A DNA stretch of 64,000 nt from Sclerotinia nivalis (GCA_029531795.1 JAPEIS010000017.1:372001-436000), one strand, 5' to 3'; counted from the stretch's first letter, positions 1 through 12,730 are shown. The notes: generated by a model not told the origin, from the sequence alone. Translations and numbers: made by a program.

Positions 1-169
1 TTGATAAATTTAATATTATATTTGTATAATAAAATTAAGACTGCATTTATAAAATGTTTCAATTAGTATAATAATATAGATATATTATGATTTGTATAGT
101 GAATATGATTATTCATTGATTAATGTTCTTTCAAAAAAGGAGAATAAAGAAAGAATAAAGAAAAGAATA

Positions 170-1020
170 AAAAAAGGGATTTAGTCTGCCTAAATAAATA
201 TAATGAAGAGAATCATATCTTTAAACTCCTTCCCATTATCGTATTGAAGAATGGTTATTGGATAGAAAGCCATTATAAAAATGAAGAGACAATTTACAAT
301 ACCTTCGGCATGTTTGCTTTTTAAAGTATATAATTGAGTATACTTGCTATAATGATTTTTAATATACAATATCCAAATATATTTACTATTTGGGGAATGC
401 CTTTGATCAATAAGATCAACCTGAACTATCTCTCAAACCTGGGAAACCTCGATTGGTTGCAAAGGCTTTTTTGAGGTCTGCATTCTATTAAAAGTACAAT
501 GTCGATAATGCCAGATTATCCAATTGCACTCTTTATTGAAGATCCTATAATATTCTGTATTGATTTCGTAATGGAGTTTATCTTGGCTGTAATGGTTTAA
601 CCGCAAATAAACTAATTTAATAAAGTTAAAACCCTTTCTATTCGATAGAGTATAGCGAATTGGATAACGATTGTAAGCTTTTCGAAATAAACGATCCCTC
701 TGAAATATATATTTCGTTATTGCGGAGTGCTTGATATTGCATTCTTTTTGAGTTCTAATTTTAAGGATAAAATCTTTAAGGAATTCGATAGTTTTATATC
801 ATGTATATACATCTAAGCGTTCTTTCGATTTGTAGACAGAATCGGCAATCATTATATTGAATTCTGTATGAATAGTATATAGAAAAGAATCGAAACCTGA
901 ATTGGAAGCTTGATTTTGGGCCTGGACAGCGATATTGGATAACATTTTGAATAATAGAGTGAATAGATGATATATAAATAATATATTGAAAAAGAAAAGG
1001 TTGAAAATCCTGTAAGAATT
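170..1020 (-). pseudogene. RIP-degraded DDE integrase remnant (transposon)
   Basis: Reading the minus strand from about 1020 down to 170 gives an integrase-like protein interrupted by at least one stop near 800. Seen: a zinc-binding N-terminal region with an H-rich segment (LRLNHY) followed by a C/H-x2-C pair near 500-530, then VDLID (first catalytic Asp, plus-strand 412-420), YSKYTQLY, KSKHAEG and finally QYDNGKEFK (second Asp, plus-strand 220-246). This order matches the retroviral-type integrase core. The style VDLID...HYSKY...DNGKEF resembles the KRBA2/GIN-type integrases of eukaryotic transposons more than the Ty3 integrases elsewhere in the window, but that assignment is inference. The third acidic residue is not recognisable below 210, where the frame fills with stops. 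Not expected to be functional. Confidence 0.6.
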
Positions 1021-1049
1021 CATTTAATTAAAGTAATGTGAATATCTAG

Positions 1050-1250
1050 GGCATTTGCGACTAAGCCAGCTCATTTGCGAATAGCCTCATTTTTACTTGA
1101 ACGGGGTGTATTGCGCAATGAACTAGCCTATTCCAAAATTAAGCTCATTGGCGAATGAGCTAGGGCATTGCTCAATGAGCTAATCTATTCTGGAATCAAC
1201 GTAGTTCATTTCGGAATGAGAATGTTGCGCAATGGCCCGGAACAAATCAA
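1050..1250. repeat. Cluster of short palindromic GCTCATT/AATGAGC units
   Basis: Within 200 bases the motif GCTCATT or its complement AATGAGC recurs several times in both orientations. One copy is a hairpin with 8-base arms and a 4-base loop (AGCTCATT at 1142-1149, AATGAGCT at 1154-1161). Related units read TTGCGCAATG. The region is richer in G+C than its surroundings and lies just upstream of the degraded integrase on the minus strand. It could be a subterminal repeat of the same element or an old satellite; no further copy was seen in the window. Confidence 0.5.
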
Positions 1251-2185
1251 GGTAGATTGCGACACAGTACAGAGAATGATCTCCGAACCAGATTTTCGTA
1301 GCAAAAACATACTCAAAATATATCTGAAAACAGATTGATTGTAGTACAATAACAGGAGTAACGTTTTCGAAGGTTTTTGAGTAGAAAATTGAATGAAATG
1401 AATCGAAATGAATCGAAAGGTTTCGAGATGATATATATACCGAGATTGCAATAGCTTTCGGCCTTTCTGGTTGATCGAATAAAGAGAAAGTGGATCGGAT
1501 TCGAATAAGAAAGAGGATGGATAATAGAATTCAAATAGGTAATGATAGTAGATATGAAAAATTGAAGTTATTCGGAGTTTTCGTAATGGTAGTATAAAAT
1601 TTAAATCGATTCGAATTCGAAAATAGTAAATTTGAAATAAGATTTTGAAAGAAGGGATTGGTAATGATATAAATAGCGTATGAAAGAGAATTGAAGTATT
1701 GTAAAGGTCGTTGTCGAATGGAAAGAATGAAAAATGAACTTATTCGGAGTTTTCGAAAAGATTTTGAAAATAGTCTAATTTATGATCACTAATTAATATC
1801 GGTACGACTTTGTGATTGTTGTATTCGATAGAATTGATAGAAAACGTTTTCGATTGTATTGAGGTTATTCACAAAAGAGATTCCTGTAAGGGCGTTTGGA
1901 TTGTTACACAATTGACCCCTAAATTAAAGGTTATATTGCGCATCAAGGTTCGAAAGAACCATTGAGTGCGAATGGCCTCAATATAGAAGCCTTCGCTTAA
2001 GTGAGGATCACATGCTTTAAGAGCACGTGAATACCAACAGTAGATGTCTTATTCGCTACTTCGTAATTGAATTATTATTTGACCAATCCATCGACCGAAT
2101 ATATAAAAACCGTTGATTATTGTTTTGAATATCTTTGGAATATAAGGTTTCTTGTAATATAATATAATAGTGATTAGATATTATA
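1251..2185. other. AT-rich stretch without recognisable gene
   Basis: Only short stop-bounded open frames are present, none with a recognisable motif. 1900-2045 is somewhat richer in G+C and contains a small hairpin (GGTTCGAAAGAACC near 1948). It probably belongs to the non-pol part of the transposon remnants on either side, but I cannot assign it. Confidence 0.4.
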
Positions 2186-2690
2186 ACTTTTCGTCTTTTC
2201 AAACATTTCTTTCGCAAATGATCCTGATATTTGTAGATCATTCCAAGAGTATATTATATCCCTTTTCGGTGGTTTAATTATATAAAAAGCATCTAAGTAG
2301 GATATTATGATTATTTCAACCATTGAAACTGAATTATTCGGTGTCGAGTATATATCAAAAGAAATAATAGCAATTCTATACTTCCTAAAGGAAATCGATT
2401 TTGCAATAAAAGAATCTATATCAATATTCTGTGATAACCAGCAAACAATCAGATTGATGATTGGTGAGAACGAACGAATCATTATAAAGCTCAGATATAT
2501 CGATATATAAAATATATGATTGCAATAGAAATATTCAAAAAGGAGCTTTTATATAATCTACCTTTTAACTGCTGATATAACAGTCGACAGATTTATCAAG
2601 AACCTTATATAACAAAAGTTCGAATATTTCTGTTCTTTTCTGAATCTATAGAATATTAGCAATAGGATCACAAAGATTGAGTAAGAATAA
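2186..2690 (+). pseudogene. Ty1/copia pol 3' end (RNase H) remnant
   Basis: One frame, broken by stops, carries the signature order of a fungal copia RNase H. It runs ANDPDICRSFQEY (the position of the usual D-x-x-T-R-x-S region), LFGG, KASK followed by STIETEL (usual STTEAE), then ISIFCDNQQTIRL and GENERI. Further downstream YLLTADI and FIKNL correspond to the conserved YLPTADxPADxLTK tail. The longest uninterrupted piece is 2307-2510 (67 codons). Changes from the family pattern are of the A-to-T / E-to-K kind expected from C-to-T and G-to-A mutation. Upstream reverse transcriptase and integrase parts are not recognisable here, so this is a fragment. The downstream AT-rich 2700-3000 may hold its 3' LTR, which I could not delimit. 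Confidence 0.75.
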
Positions 2691-4211
2691 TCACAGACCA
2701 TTTATTATATTGTACACTTTCGAACTTAACACTATTATAATACCATACTAAATTGGTGAATTTTGCTTGTACATATATATAACATTAGTTAGTTTGTAAC
2801 TACTGTTACAATATCCTTCTACTCAAAAATCTATAATAGAACAAAAACTATTTAATTCATTGCCGACTCTTTTTATTATTTCTTATCTTTTTTCTTTTCG
2901 ACATCTCTCCTTTCTTCGATCCTCGGTATAAAAGTGACGCTATTCAAAACTGAATAGAAAACTGATTGTGTATATCTACAAACGAATTTTATCAAATTAA
3001 TATGCGATCGAAGGTTTCCTTTATCTATTTTGGTATGATTAATGTTCTATATAATACTAATTACAAGATATAATCCACCTACTAACCGATCGTATAAATA
3101 TATAAACAGATTTCATTAAAATTATATACAATCGAAATCCTTCTCAATTCATTCTTATACGATAATCGTTAAAATATGGATCATTTCAAAAATATCATCT
3201 TGATAGTCATTACGATAATTAAGCTATAAAATGAAGGATAAAATAACTTATATTTTCAGATCTTTTCGATTATACTCTCCTTTTTCGAATCTTATCGGAC
3301 TCTTCGAAATCTTATTGTATCGTTTAATTAATTCGATTACATTAATCATGAACCATCTGTAGCATTATATATTTTCGAATAAAACTCCACTATAATACTA
3401 TACAAAATCGATGGAATTTGATCGTATATGCACATTACGTCAGCTAGTTCGTTACCACTAATCAAAACCAATTATATCAATCAAATCGATCAATATATCA
3501 CAACTTATACTTATTTCTTTACATCAATTGATCAATACGATTAAAAACGATCAACTCTATCCAAATGATCAATATTCGGAGTGACCAATATGATTAATAG
3601 ATTAATTTTATCGATATAATCGCGAAATGGTCAATTTGATCAATTTGATTAATATAATCAATTAATCGATCAAATTGAACCACGCCATCAATTTCAATAG
3701 GAATCGCTCGAAATCGATATTTATATATTATCAAAATCTATACTTTATATTTGATCAATTATTACTCTTTACAATCTTTTCTTATTGTTACAAACCGATT
3801 CTCGATTTGGGAAATGTATTATAGATAATCATATAATACCTAATTTACATAATGAATGATTTATAATCATCTTATATTCTACAATCATTATACCCTTCAT
3901 TTCATATTAATTATCAGGCCCTTTTAGATCTTGTCGATCCTTACAATCGTCAACCCTCTCCTAATATCATACAGATCGAAGCTTAACCTAATTGATACTT
4001 TTTGTCAATTAGATAGCTTCTATTAAGTCTATATATACTATCTACAATCCTTAAAATCAAGGGCAGATCATTCAATACAGTTCTCATTCAATATATACTT
4101 AACTCTATCACTTCACTATAATCATCTTCTCCCCGATCTCTTCAACGTGCTCCGTGATCGTACTATCTCGTGATACCTTTAAATACAGTTCAATGTTTCA
4201 TTTACAGATAG
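2691..4211. other. AT-rich non-coding stretch left of the LTR element
   Basis: No gene is visible. 3460-3690 is low-complexity sequence built on imperfect ATCAATTTGATCAAT-type words. 4040-4200 is a little less AT-rich. The segment ends at the ACAAT target duplication of the LTR element. Confidence 0.4.
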
Positions 4212-4216
4212 ACAAT

Positions 4217-4349
4217 AGATACCGTACCAAAAAGGAGGCAGGTAACATAACTCCAAAAGGGTCTATATAATCACTCCAACTTAATTTAGTTTAATAAAAA
4301 ATGCACAACTTCAATTTATCATTTTGTATCCGTTTCCGTTGTATTTACT
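4217..4349 (+). repeat. 5' LTR of outer element
   Basis: Begins AGATACCGTACC and ends GTATTTACT, 133 bases long. It matches three other copies in this window (10468-10600 and 18921-19053 inverted, 21283-21415 direct). It is preceded by the ACAAT target duplication. The sequence following it (from 4350) is shared with the inner copy, as expected for a leader, but shows no obvious TGG-type primer-binding site. Confidence 0.9.
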
Positions 4350-5160
4350 GGTAATCTATATAAAGATCTATAGATATCTAATATATCGTTAGTATCTCTT
4401 TGTTTGTAGATTTATACTTTATTCTCTTTTCGAAAAAATTACCTTTTGAATCTTCTTTTTAGAGTTGTTGATTGGTATATTAAATTTCAATAATTTGATC
4501 ACTTTAAGGAAGCAAAACAGAGTTATCGTAATATAAATTCGTTGTTTACGGAATTACCAATTTGTATGTAGAATCCTTGATTTTTGATTTGTTTAAAGTA
4601 TCGATCCTTTGTTGTATCAGAATGTTTTTTTTTCAAAGATCTTAATTTAGTATAGTAGTTGCATTTTTAGGAATAAGTTTAGTGTTGCTTTTTTATAAAA
4701 AACTTTAATCTTTTGATATCGAATTTCCTTTTAATTTTGAATCTTCGAAATATTTATACTTCTTATAATTGAAAAGCAAAAGATTCAATTTAGAGATTGA
4801 TTCCGAAATCTATTTCAGATATCGATAAATTGTTATTCGTTTTTATTGATATCTTTCTGATTTTGATTTACAAGAACGAATATATTATATATTTCTTATT
4901 GAAGAACTTCTTTTTTCGATTTACAATCTTTCAAAATCCTTATAAATAAAACTTTTAGGATTCGAAATATATCTTTCATTGAACTATTTGAAAGAATTCA
5001 ATTCGTTTTTTATTATATTTTCATTTTTTTTTCTTCAATCTTTTTAATTCGAATCTTCAAATTATAAGTATATCGATATTCGATGATATTAAAGTTGAGG
5101 AGCTTTGAAACAAGATTAATATCGATTTAGTATTTGAATTTGATTATCGTAATATATTAA
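4350..5160 (+). other. Leader region of outer element
   Basis: About 0.8 kb between the 5' LTR and the first recognisable gag-like sequence. It matches the inner copy (about 18100-18920, reverse strand). No open frame of note; it is likely untranslated leader plus a degraded gag N terminus. Confidence 0.55.
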
Positions 5161-6130
5161 GCTTTGTATAATTAAATATGATCAAAACTATTATTAAACG
5201 AATCATTAAAAATTCAATTTATAAATCATTTGTTTTTTTCATTATAGTTCAATTGAAATTTAAAAGGAAAGTTCAAATCTGGATAAATAATCATACCGAT
5301 TTCAAAACTATTTTTGAAGATATTGAAATAGCTATTTAGGAAAACGAATTTGTTTTCATTAAGGTCTTTCTAAACCGTTATTCTTCTTACGATAATGAAA
5401 ATACAATTCAGAACATAATGGATTCAATGAATTCATTTGCTTAAACCAAGAACGAAATTCTTGAGAAATACTATTTATAAGTAAAGGATATTCAATACGA
5501 TATAGGATTTAAAGATATTCCTGTTTCTGAGAAAAACCTTGATGTTATTAATGCAATCGTTCAAGAAAAGCTAATTATTAATTTTGTCAAAGGGTTAATC
5601 GATTCTACTTTTCGTAATTATTCTATTTCCAATAATGCTATCTATCGATCTCTTGCTAAAAGTTATTGTACGATTCAGAGCATTAAAAGAAATATAGAAC
5701 TTTAAAACTTATTTACAAATGATAAGATCATTAAAGAACTTATAGATAGTATATTCAATATCAAATCTAAAGGTTTTATCAAAGAATAGAAGCTTGAAGT
5801 TCTTTCTTAACAATTAAAATCGAAATCTACTTTCAAAAAAGATAATTCGGAAGGAAATTACAATTTCAATAACTCTCGAAATCAAAATAGAAATGGAAAT
5901 AATAATCGCAATAATAATAATCGACAAGAACAAAACAATAACCTTCAATAGATCTCTAATCAAACCCGACAAATCAATTTACCGGATCCAAAGACTTCGA
6001 AATATTCTATTGTAAATAATATAGAAGAATATGATCTAAATAAAAAACCTTTTTATTTCAATTGTAAAGAATATAAACATTTTAAATCTGAATATACTGA
6101 AAATCCTTTACTAATATAATAACAAGCAAT
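5160..6130 (+). pseudogene. gag remnant, outer element
   Basis: The plus-strand frames match the better preserved gag of the inner copy (17675-18019): a stretch reading FKTIFEDIEIAI then FLNRYSSYDNEN near 5300-5400. An Asn-rich region follows at 5860-5950. Near 6050-6100 FNCKEYKHFKSEY looks like a retroviral zinc knuckle (C-x2-C-x4-H-x4-C) in which some cysteines now read as Tyr, consistent with C-to-T or G-to-A change. Many stops occur. Gag would package element RNA; this copy cannot be translated as one protein. Confidence 0.7.
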
Positions 6131-8890
6131 TCTTTATATTATGATTTTATCTAAAAATATTATTATTAGTAATCTTTCTTATATTGTTATAGAAGATTGG
6201 TTTATAGAAAAATCTGATATTAATCAAATCGATACAATTAATTCAAGAAAATCAGATCGAGTTTGTATTAATCGTTAAAGGAAATTAAAAATTAATAAAG
6301 ATATTCTTTTTCAATTAAATAATATCTATAATTCAAATACTTCCTTTTATAGTATTATTCTAGATAACAAATTCGATAGTTCTTCAGATTATTCAGATCA
6401 AAGATCCTTCAATAATTCGATTAATTTCATATAAATACTTGAACAAAGCTTTATTGAAGAAATTAATTCAGATGATATCGACGATAAAAAAGATCTTGAA
6501 AACAAGATTACCTTTTATATAATTATTTTGTAACGAAAGATATTCTATTATATTATTTTATTAGAATCTAAAGATATCTATCCTTTTTCTCAATTATAGG
6601 AAGAAATTCATAAACAGAATAAGAATCTTTTTGTATTTCATATTTGTAATCGAAACAAAAATATTATTTTTCAGATATCAATAGTATTTTCATAATTACA
6701 AGTTTCTATTATTTTTTTAGAAGTTTGTTAAACTAAACTATTATTATTGAAAATTCGATTATCTATTCTTTTTTTAAAATATACAATTTCTATTAACAAT
6801 TGTAAAAGATATTCTAGAGATCCTAAACTACTCTTCAATATTGTTGATAAACAAAAACAAGGATTAATAGATTATAAGATATTTATACAATGTTTTATAT
6901 TAGGTTTTGAAGAAATTAACCTTTTAGATTTTTACTAAATCTCTCTGGATACCATTAAGCATTTCAGATATCTTACTATTTGAGAAAACTCAGTTAGAAA
7001 GAAGAAATTAATGATTATTCATAAATCAAAAGTTTCTTTAACTTTTTCAATTTCAATTCAGAATAAAGATCAGAGTAATGCCGGTCAAAATAATCAATTC
7101 AATCAAAATGATCAATTTGGTCAATTTGGTCAATTTGATTAATTAAATCAGAATTCAATTACAAACTCAGATCTTGAACTAGTATATTCAATTTGATGTA
7201 GATTTATTCAGAATTATTTGATTTATTTTTCTTTTGATCAAATTCGATAGTATTTCCTTTATAAATAGAAGGATTCTAAATATAATTTATCAAATTTCAG
7301 CGTTTTCTTCAAGAACAATCGATAAGTGATTGATCTAGAAAGGATTAATGTTATAGATTATTTAGCTACTTCGATTATTATTTGTATTGTAAATAAAGAT
7401 CATCTTTTTCGAATTAGGGGAATATATATTTTACTAGGATTATTTCCGATAAAGGTTATTATAAGCAAATCCAATTGTATTATTGATTAAGGTTTTGATA
7501 GCAATATTGTTTTTCTTGTTTTCGTTGATCATTTAGATTTATATCGATATAAGATTCAATCCAATAACAATATCTCTATAGAAATTGTTGATGGAATTGA
7601 TATAGATCTAAAAAAATACATTATTATTGATTTTGCAATCGAAGAAGTTCGATAAGTTATTTATGCTTTCATTTGTTCTGATAAAGAAAGTAATCCTAAT
7701 AAGAATCAAAAGATTCTTTTGTTAAATCTATTATAGTTTTATATAATCAAAAATCATATTGATATCTTTAATTCTATCCTTTCTATCAAAAACGAAGATT
7801 TGGATAAGAAAAGAATGTTTATTCAGATTCCGAAACTCAAATAATCTTTTTCTTATTAATTCATTTTATATCTAGCCGATTCAAAATATCAAATAGCTAT
7901 CCTAAATATTGAAATTTCGATGAATTTTGAAATTGCCGATAGAAATATTGATAATTTTGCATTCAAAATCAAACCGATTCCGAAGATGGTACGATTTGAA
8001 GATCAACAATAATCTAATTCATCAAGAAACTCTTCCGATTCAACAAATTCCGAAAAAGTATTCAAAAAAGTATTTGATTCCCTTTCTAAATCTATTTCAG
8101 AATCTCAAAATGATTATTTAGATTCAAATGATTTACAAGATTCTTTAAATTTTTAAATCCTCAATATAACTCAAAACTACTTTCTTTCTCTTCGAAAATC
8201 AATATTAAAAGATTTAAAGAAATCCAGAATAAAGACTTTTTATATATTTAACCTTCTCAAAAGTTTATACAATCCAGATTATTTCATTCAGTAAAGGATA
8301 TACTCCTTCAATTACTAGATAGCCTCGAAGAAAATGCCTTTTCAAAGATTTTTACCGAAAATCAAGATTATAGTTTCGATTATCGGAAATATTATCATTA
8401 TATTATATCTTCCTTTTCGAAAACTCAATTATTATATACTCTTAATACAACCTTTCAAATGAATAATCTATATATACTATTTGAAATTCTACATCAATTT
8501 GATTTTTTTTTCAAAACAGATTCCAAACATCTCAAATTACTTCCTCAAAAAAGAGATCAATATATTTCGATCAATCAAGCTTTTATCTTTTAATCAAACC
8601 CTTCAAAAACATATACATATCCTATAGATAAAAGATCAGTTCTTTGAAAAATATCTACAGATTTATCAAATATTATTAATGAATGATTTCAAAAAAATGA
8701 GATCGATATAAATCCCTTAACAACAGATGAACTTCGATTAAAAGTTATTCGATTTCTTTATATCTATAAGGATTTAAATGCTATAGAATTAATTTATATT
8801 TTTCCTATTTCTCTTTATATTCATCGAGTACAATTCAAATCAAGTACTCTTCCTTATAAAAATAGGAAAAAATCTAGATATAATCCTCAA
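6130..8890 (+). pseudogene. Protease/linker part of polyprotein, outer element
   Basis: Collinear with inner-copy sequence 14400-17150 (minus). A segment near 7450-7620 (KSNCIID, then SNIVFLVFVDH and IVDGIDIDLKKYI) has the look of the aspartic-protease-like region placed between gag and reverse transcriptase, but the catalytic triad cannot be confirmed. 7080-7145 encodes a Q/N/D-rich low-complexity tract from repeats of GATCAATTTG-like words. Short frames at 6747-6938 and 7927-8121 are fragments of this region. All frames are broken. Confidence 0.5.
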
Positions 8891-9755
8891 TAGATATTTT
8901 GACTTAATAAAATCATATCTAAAGAATACAAATACCATATATATAAATATACTATAATAACCAACAATAAACTTTCCGATTAATCAACAATATCATTAGT
9001 GATTGATAAACCAAGTATTGAATATCCCAAGAATCTTTCTTTTTATAAATCTAATCCTGAAAGATATATAGTTTTCGATTATTCAAAAATTATAAAACAA
9101 ATATCAAACAATTATTATACTTTATCTCAAAATATTCACAAGTTTCTCTCTCATCCTAATTATAAAATATACTTATTAAAATATACCTCTTCATTTAAAA
9201 GATCATTATTATTTTGCCTTTTCTATAAAAGATTCAGCTCAGATATAACCTATCAAAATTCCACAAGATACTCAAATTGTTTGTTTTTCTATATTTGAGC
9301 TTCTTTATACAGTTTTTGATTATATTCCTCCTTTGGAAAATAATTCAACAAAAAGGGAATATTCTTTTATACTTAAACTTAATACTGAAAACAATCTAAT
9401 ATTAATCAAATTTTATATTAACAATATCTTTTCAGATTTTATAATTCCAAAAGAAGTTTATTTTAATCTAGCTAATCATATTCTTCCTCACCTTGATTTC
9501 GTTCAACTATATCTATCTTTCAAAAAATTGTATATCTTTATCGATCAAATAAAGACTTTAAAATTTCTTTATAAAACTAATAATATTATAATTACCAAAC
9601 CTACTAAAACAACCAAAATCAAAAATTTTCCGGTTTCTATTAATCAAACTAAAATTCGAAGTTTTCTAGCTATAATACAGATGATTTATAAAAGTATTAA
9701 AAACTTCGCCGAAATCTTTTATCCTCTTTTCCATTTTATAAGAAAAATAGAATAA
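8890..9755 (+). pseudogene. Reverse transcriptase remnant, outer element
   Basis: Two open segments (8999-9298 and 9333-9755) belong to a Ty3/gypsy-type reverse transcriptase. RYIVFDYSKI corresponds to the family RVV(V/I)DYRKLN-like motif. IKFYINNIF near 9400 sits where the catalytic Y/F-x-D-D box lies, with both Asp codons now reading Asn, the expected RIP outcome; the inner copy still reads YIDD. FFVSINQTKIRSFLA-like sequence near 9640 matches the post-RT connection (usually ...RSFLGL...YR.FI..F). The domain is inactive as it stands. Confidence 0.75.
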
Positions 9756-10462
9756 CAATAAAAAACTTGTAAACAATTAACTTTCGAATTTTTGCAAAAG
9801 AAATACTCAGAAATAATTGATTTCTATAATATCGATTATACTCTTTCAATTCAAATATATACAAATTCAAATGTTTTCGTATTAGGATATTTTATTACTC
9901 AGAAATACTACCCTCCAGAATAGAATATTAAATATCTAATAGAATATCCTGCATTATATAATTCCTTTTTGTTGATCAAAATATAAAGAAATTATAATAC
10001 CTATAAACACGAATTACTCGTTATCATTGAGTTCATCAGAAAATACCATTACTATTTCAGATCTACTAAAGATTATATAATCTTCATTAATCATTTACCA
10101 TTTACCAACTTTCTTTCTCCCAATTCTCAGATTAGAGATATATATACTCGTTAAACAATAAAACTTTCCACTTTCAATATCACTATTATTCATATCCCGA
10201 AAATTTGTAACAAAATCGCGAATACTCTTTTTCGTACTATTTTCCCGGATCCTGATTACAAATCAAACAATCTTTTAAACTCTTTAGAAGAATTACAATA
10301 TAATACAAATAATCCTAAATAGATTTGAAAAAACGGTATTGAAGGTTACGAAGAATTTCTTCGCCTTCAAGAAACCCAACGTTTATAGAAACAACTAGAT
10401 CTCAAAGATCAGAATATATTCTCTATATTATCATTGAAAGAATCAATAATTACTAATCATTT
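9756..10462 (+). pseudogene. RNase H remnant, outer element (truncated by inner copy)
   Basis: Frames give IQIYTNSNVFVLGYFITQ (usual L.TDAS..G.G.VL.Q), then YNTYKHELLVIIEFIRKYHYYF (usual Y...EKELLAIV..L..WR.YL) and FINHLPFTNFLS (usual TDHK.L..L), the standard landmarks of a Ty3/gypsy RNase H. The sequence stops at the TATAG target site (10463-10467) where the inner element was inserted, and resumes at 19054. Confidence 0.75.
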
Positions 10463-10467
10463 TATAG

Positions 10468-10600
10468 AGTAAACACGACGTAAACGGATACAAAATGATA
10501 AATTGAAGTTGCGCATTTTTTATTAAATTAGATTGAATTGGAGTGATTATATAGACCCTTTTGGAGTCACATTACCTACCTCTTTTTTGGTACAGTATCT
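10468..10600 (-). repeat. 3' LTR of inner element
   Basis: 133 bases. On the plus strand it starts AGTAAACACGACG and ends GTACAGTATCT, adjoining the TATAG duplication on its left. On the minus strand it is preceded by the CTTCAGCTCCGGTTT sequence that also precedes the outer 3' LTR at 21283. Confidence 0.9.
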
Positions 10601-11699
10601 AAACCGGAGCTGAAGCAATATGCGTTTTTGTATACTTCTTTTATTTAACGGTTTTCTGAAACTATGTATATGTTGTCTTCTTGTTAAATGAATTAGAAGC
10701 CTTTTTATAAAATGATATTTCTCTAGCTTCTAATCTAATATATTATTTTTACTTTCCTAATCTATAAAAAAAAAGAAATGGATTATATTAAATTAATACC
10801 GCTTTCGGTTTATATCATTTTGCTGTAAATATAAAAAGATCTTTTAACAATTTATTGTTTAAAACCTTTCATAAATTGAATTGAAAATAAAGTCTAGATT
10901 TGGTTGAAGAAAACGATCGAAAGCCTGAAAGGAAAACCACAAAACCGTTTGCTGAAAGTGGTCTAATTAGGAATAAGTTTATTGAAGTTCTCTAAATTCA
11001 AAAGAATCGTTATATTGATAATCCTTTTATCCTTAACCTTTTCGAAAATTATATTTATATCAATTTTCTCAAAAACAGATTATTAAAATTCGAACATAAT
11101 TTTATTAACTAATCTATTAATTGAAGTTCTAACCTTATACAGATTTAATCAGATTCTTCCGATTTTGTATATGATTTAAATCCTGTTGAGATCGAAAGTA
11201 CACCCCATATGATTTTATTATAATATATACTCTGATTTGAAAATGTTTTTGTTATTACTATAGGTTATTTTCCTTTTCGAATTACCAAAAGCTTTTCCTG
11301 TTTCGTAAAATTAAAGAAAGAGTTATTTTGAAAGTACCAGTTCGTAAATTCTAGTATTCAAGAATACTTTCTTCGAATGAGACTTACAAATGGCCTGTTC
11401 TAGATTTAAAAGGTTTTAAATGATCGATATAAAAGAATCAACGAATAGGTTTACCATTGATTTATCATAATTGATAAAATTTCTAATGATTTCCTACAGA
11501 ACCAACTATTACAAATGGATCACAATAAACTGAATGAAGTTTCTTTTTAGCAAATACCTTATCATAAAGTATAACCATTTGACCAGAATCGAAAACTGTA
11601 TGATTTCGAATATCTATATTATGTTTTTCTTTGATTAATGCCTTTTTCCAATCAGATCGTCGTAAAACTTCCTATTAAATTAACTCTCTATTGTATATA

Positions 11700-12730
11700 A
11701 AATCGAAGACTTTTGATTAATAGATCTCTTTTGAAAAGTCTTTATCGAGATCTGTAATATTGAGTAAAAAGTTTTGGATTTCAAAACATTGATTTGAGGG
11801 GTATTTGATTTCCAGATATCTTACAAACTGATATCCAAAAAGGATTTTATGAAGAGAATATCCTAGATAATCGATTTCTTGTATATTGAATAAATTGATT
11901 AAGGTTTGAATTTCCATAAACCAATTTTCGATTCCTAAATCAATCTTTTTAAAGATTCTTTGAAAGAAATCATTATCTTTCTCAACTATACTAAAGGATT
12001 TCTTAACTTCTACAATTGTAAAGATAAATAGTATTCCGGTTTCTTTAGCAAATTATTTAACTACCTTATTTTCGAAATGAATACCTGGATCATGAAATCC
12101 TTCGATCGGAATTCCAAAGATATTGAAAATCCAATTTAAATATCTTACTATTTCAATATCTATTGTTCTAATTGTTGGAAAAGTCTAAATATAATGTAAA
12201 AAGTAATCGATTACAAAAAGGATATGAGAAAAGTAAATAAACCCTTTTTTATCGAATATATCATCGTTGAAATTTATTGATTGAGTAATAATACCGATTT
12301 TGATAAGTTTCTGAATTATTGATTAGATCATTTTAAGGATCTCAACTTTATTGATTGGGATAGATGGAAAAGGTTCTATAAAATCGAAATTAATAAAAGT
12401 TAAAGGACGATCAATTTTATGAGGTTTGAAATGGAATATTCTTTGTTGTATATTATACTTGGTATATTTTATACAATTTTTGATATACTGTTTGATATCG
12501 GTAATTAATATTGGCTATCAATAATTCCTAAATTTCTTGACTGTAAGTTTTGCTACATAATGATTTTTTAAATCATAAACGAAAACTAATATTTCTGAAA
12601 TTTCAGATTTGAGAACATATCGTTTATCGATCCTACAGAAGGAAAAATATAATTCGCTTCTGAATATATGAAAGTTCTTGATATACTTAAGAAAAGTTGT
12701 TTTTTCTAACTTGAAAAGATCTTCAGAAAG
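11700..12730 (-). pseudogene. Integrase remnant, inner element
   Basis: Minus-strand match to the integrase at 19140-20220. The open piece 11717-11917 (66 codons) contains IDYLGYSLHKILFGYQ and RYLEIKYPSNQ, corresponding to the region after the catalytic core where Ty3/gypsy integrases have ...SP.EL..G..P. Upstream are the frames for the finger and core domains, broken by stops. Integrase would insert element cDNA; this copy is inactive. Confidence 0.7.

Noticed and set aside
1948..1961. GGTTCGAAAGAACC as a possible tRNA T-loop
   Set aside because: No acceptor, D or anticodon stems around it; it is a simple hairpin. No tRNA was found anywhere by eye.
3460..3690. CRISPR-like or satellite array
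   Set aside because: Units are irregular in length and spacing, with no constant repeat; low-complexity AT-rich sequence in a eukaryote.
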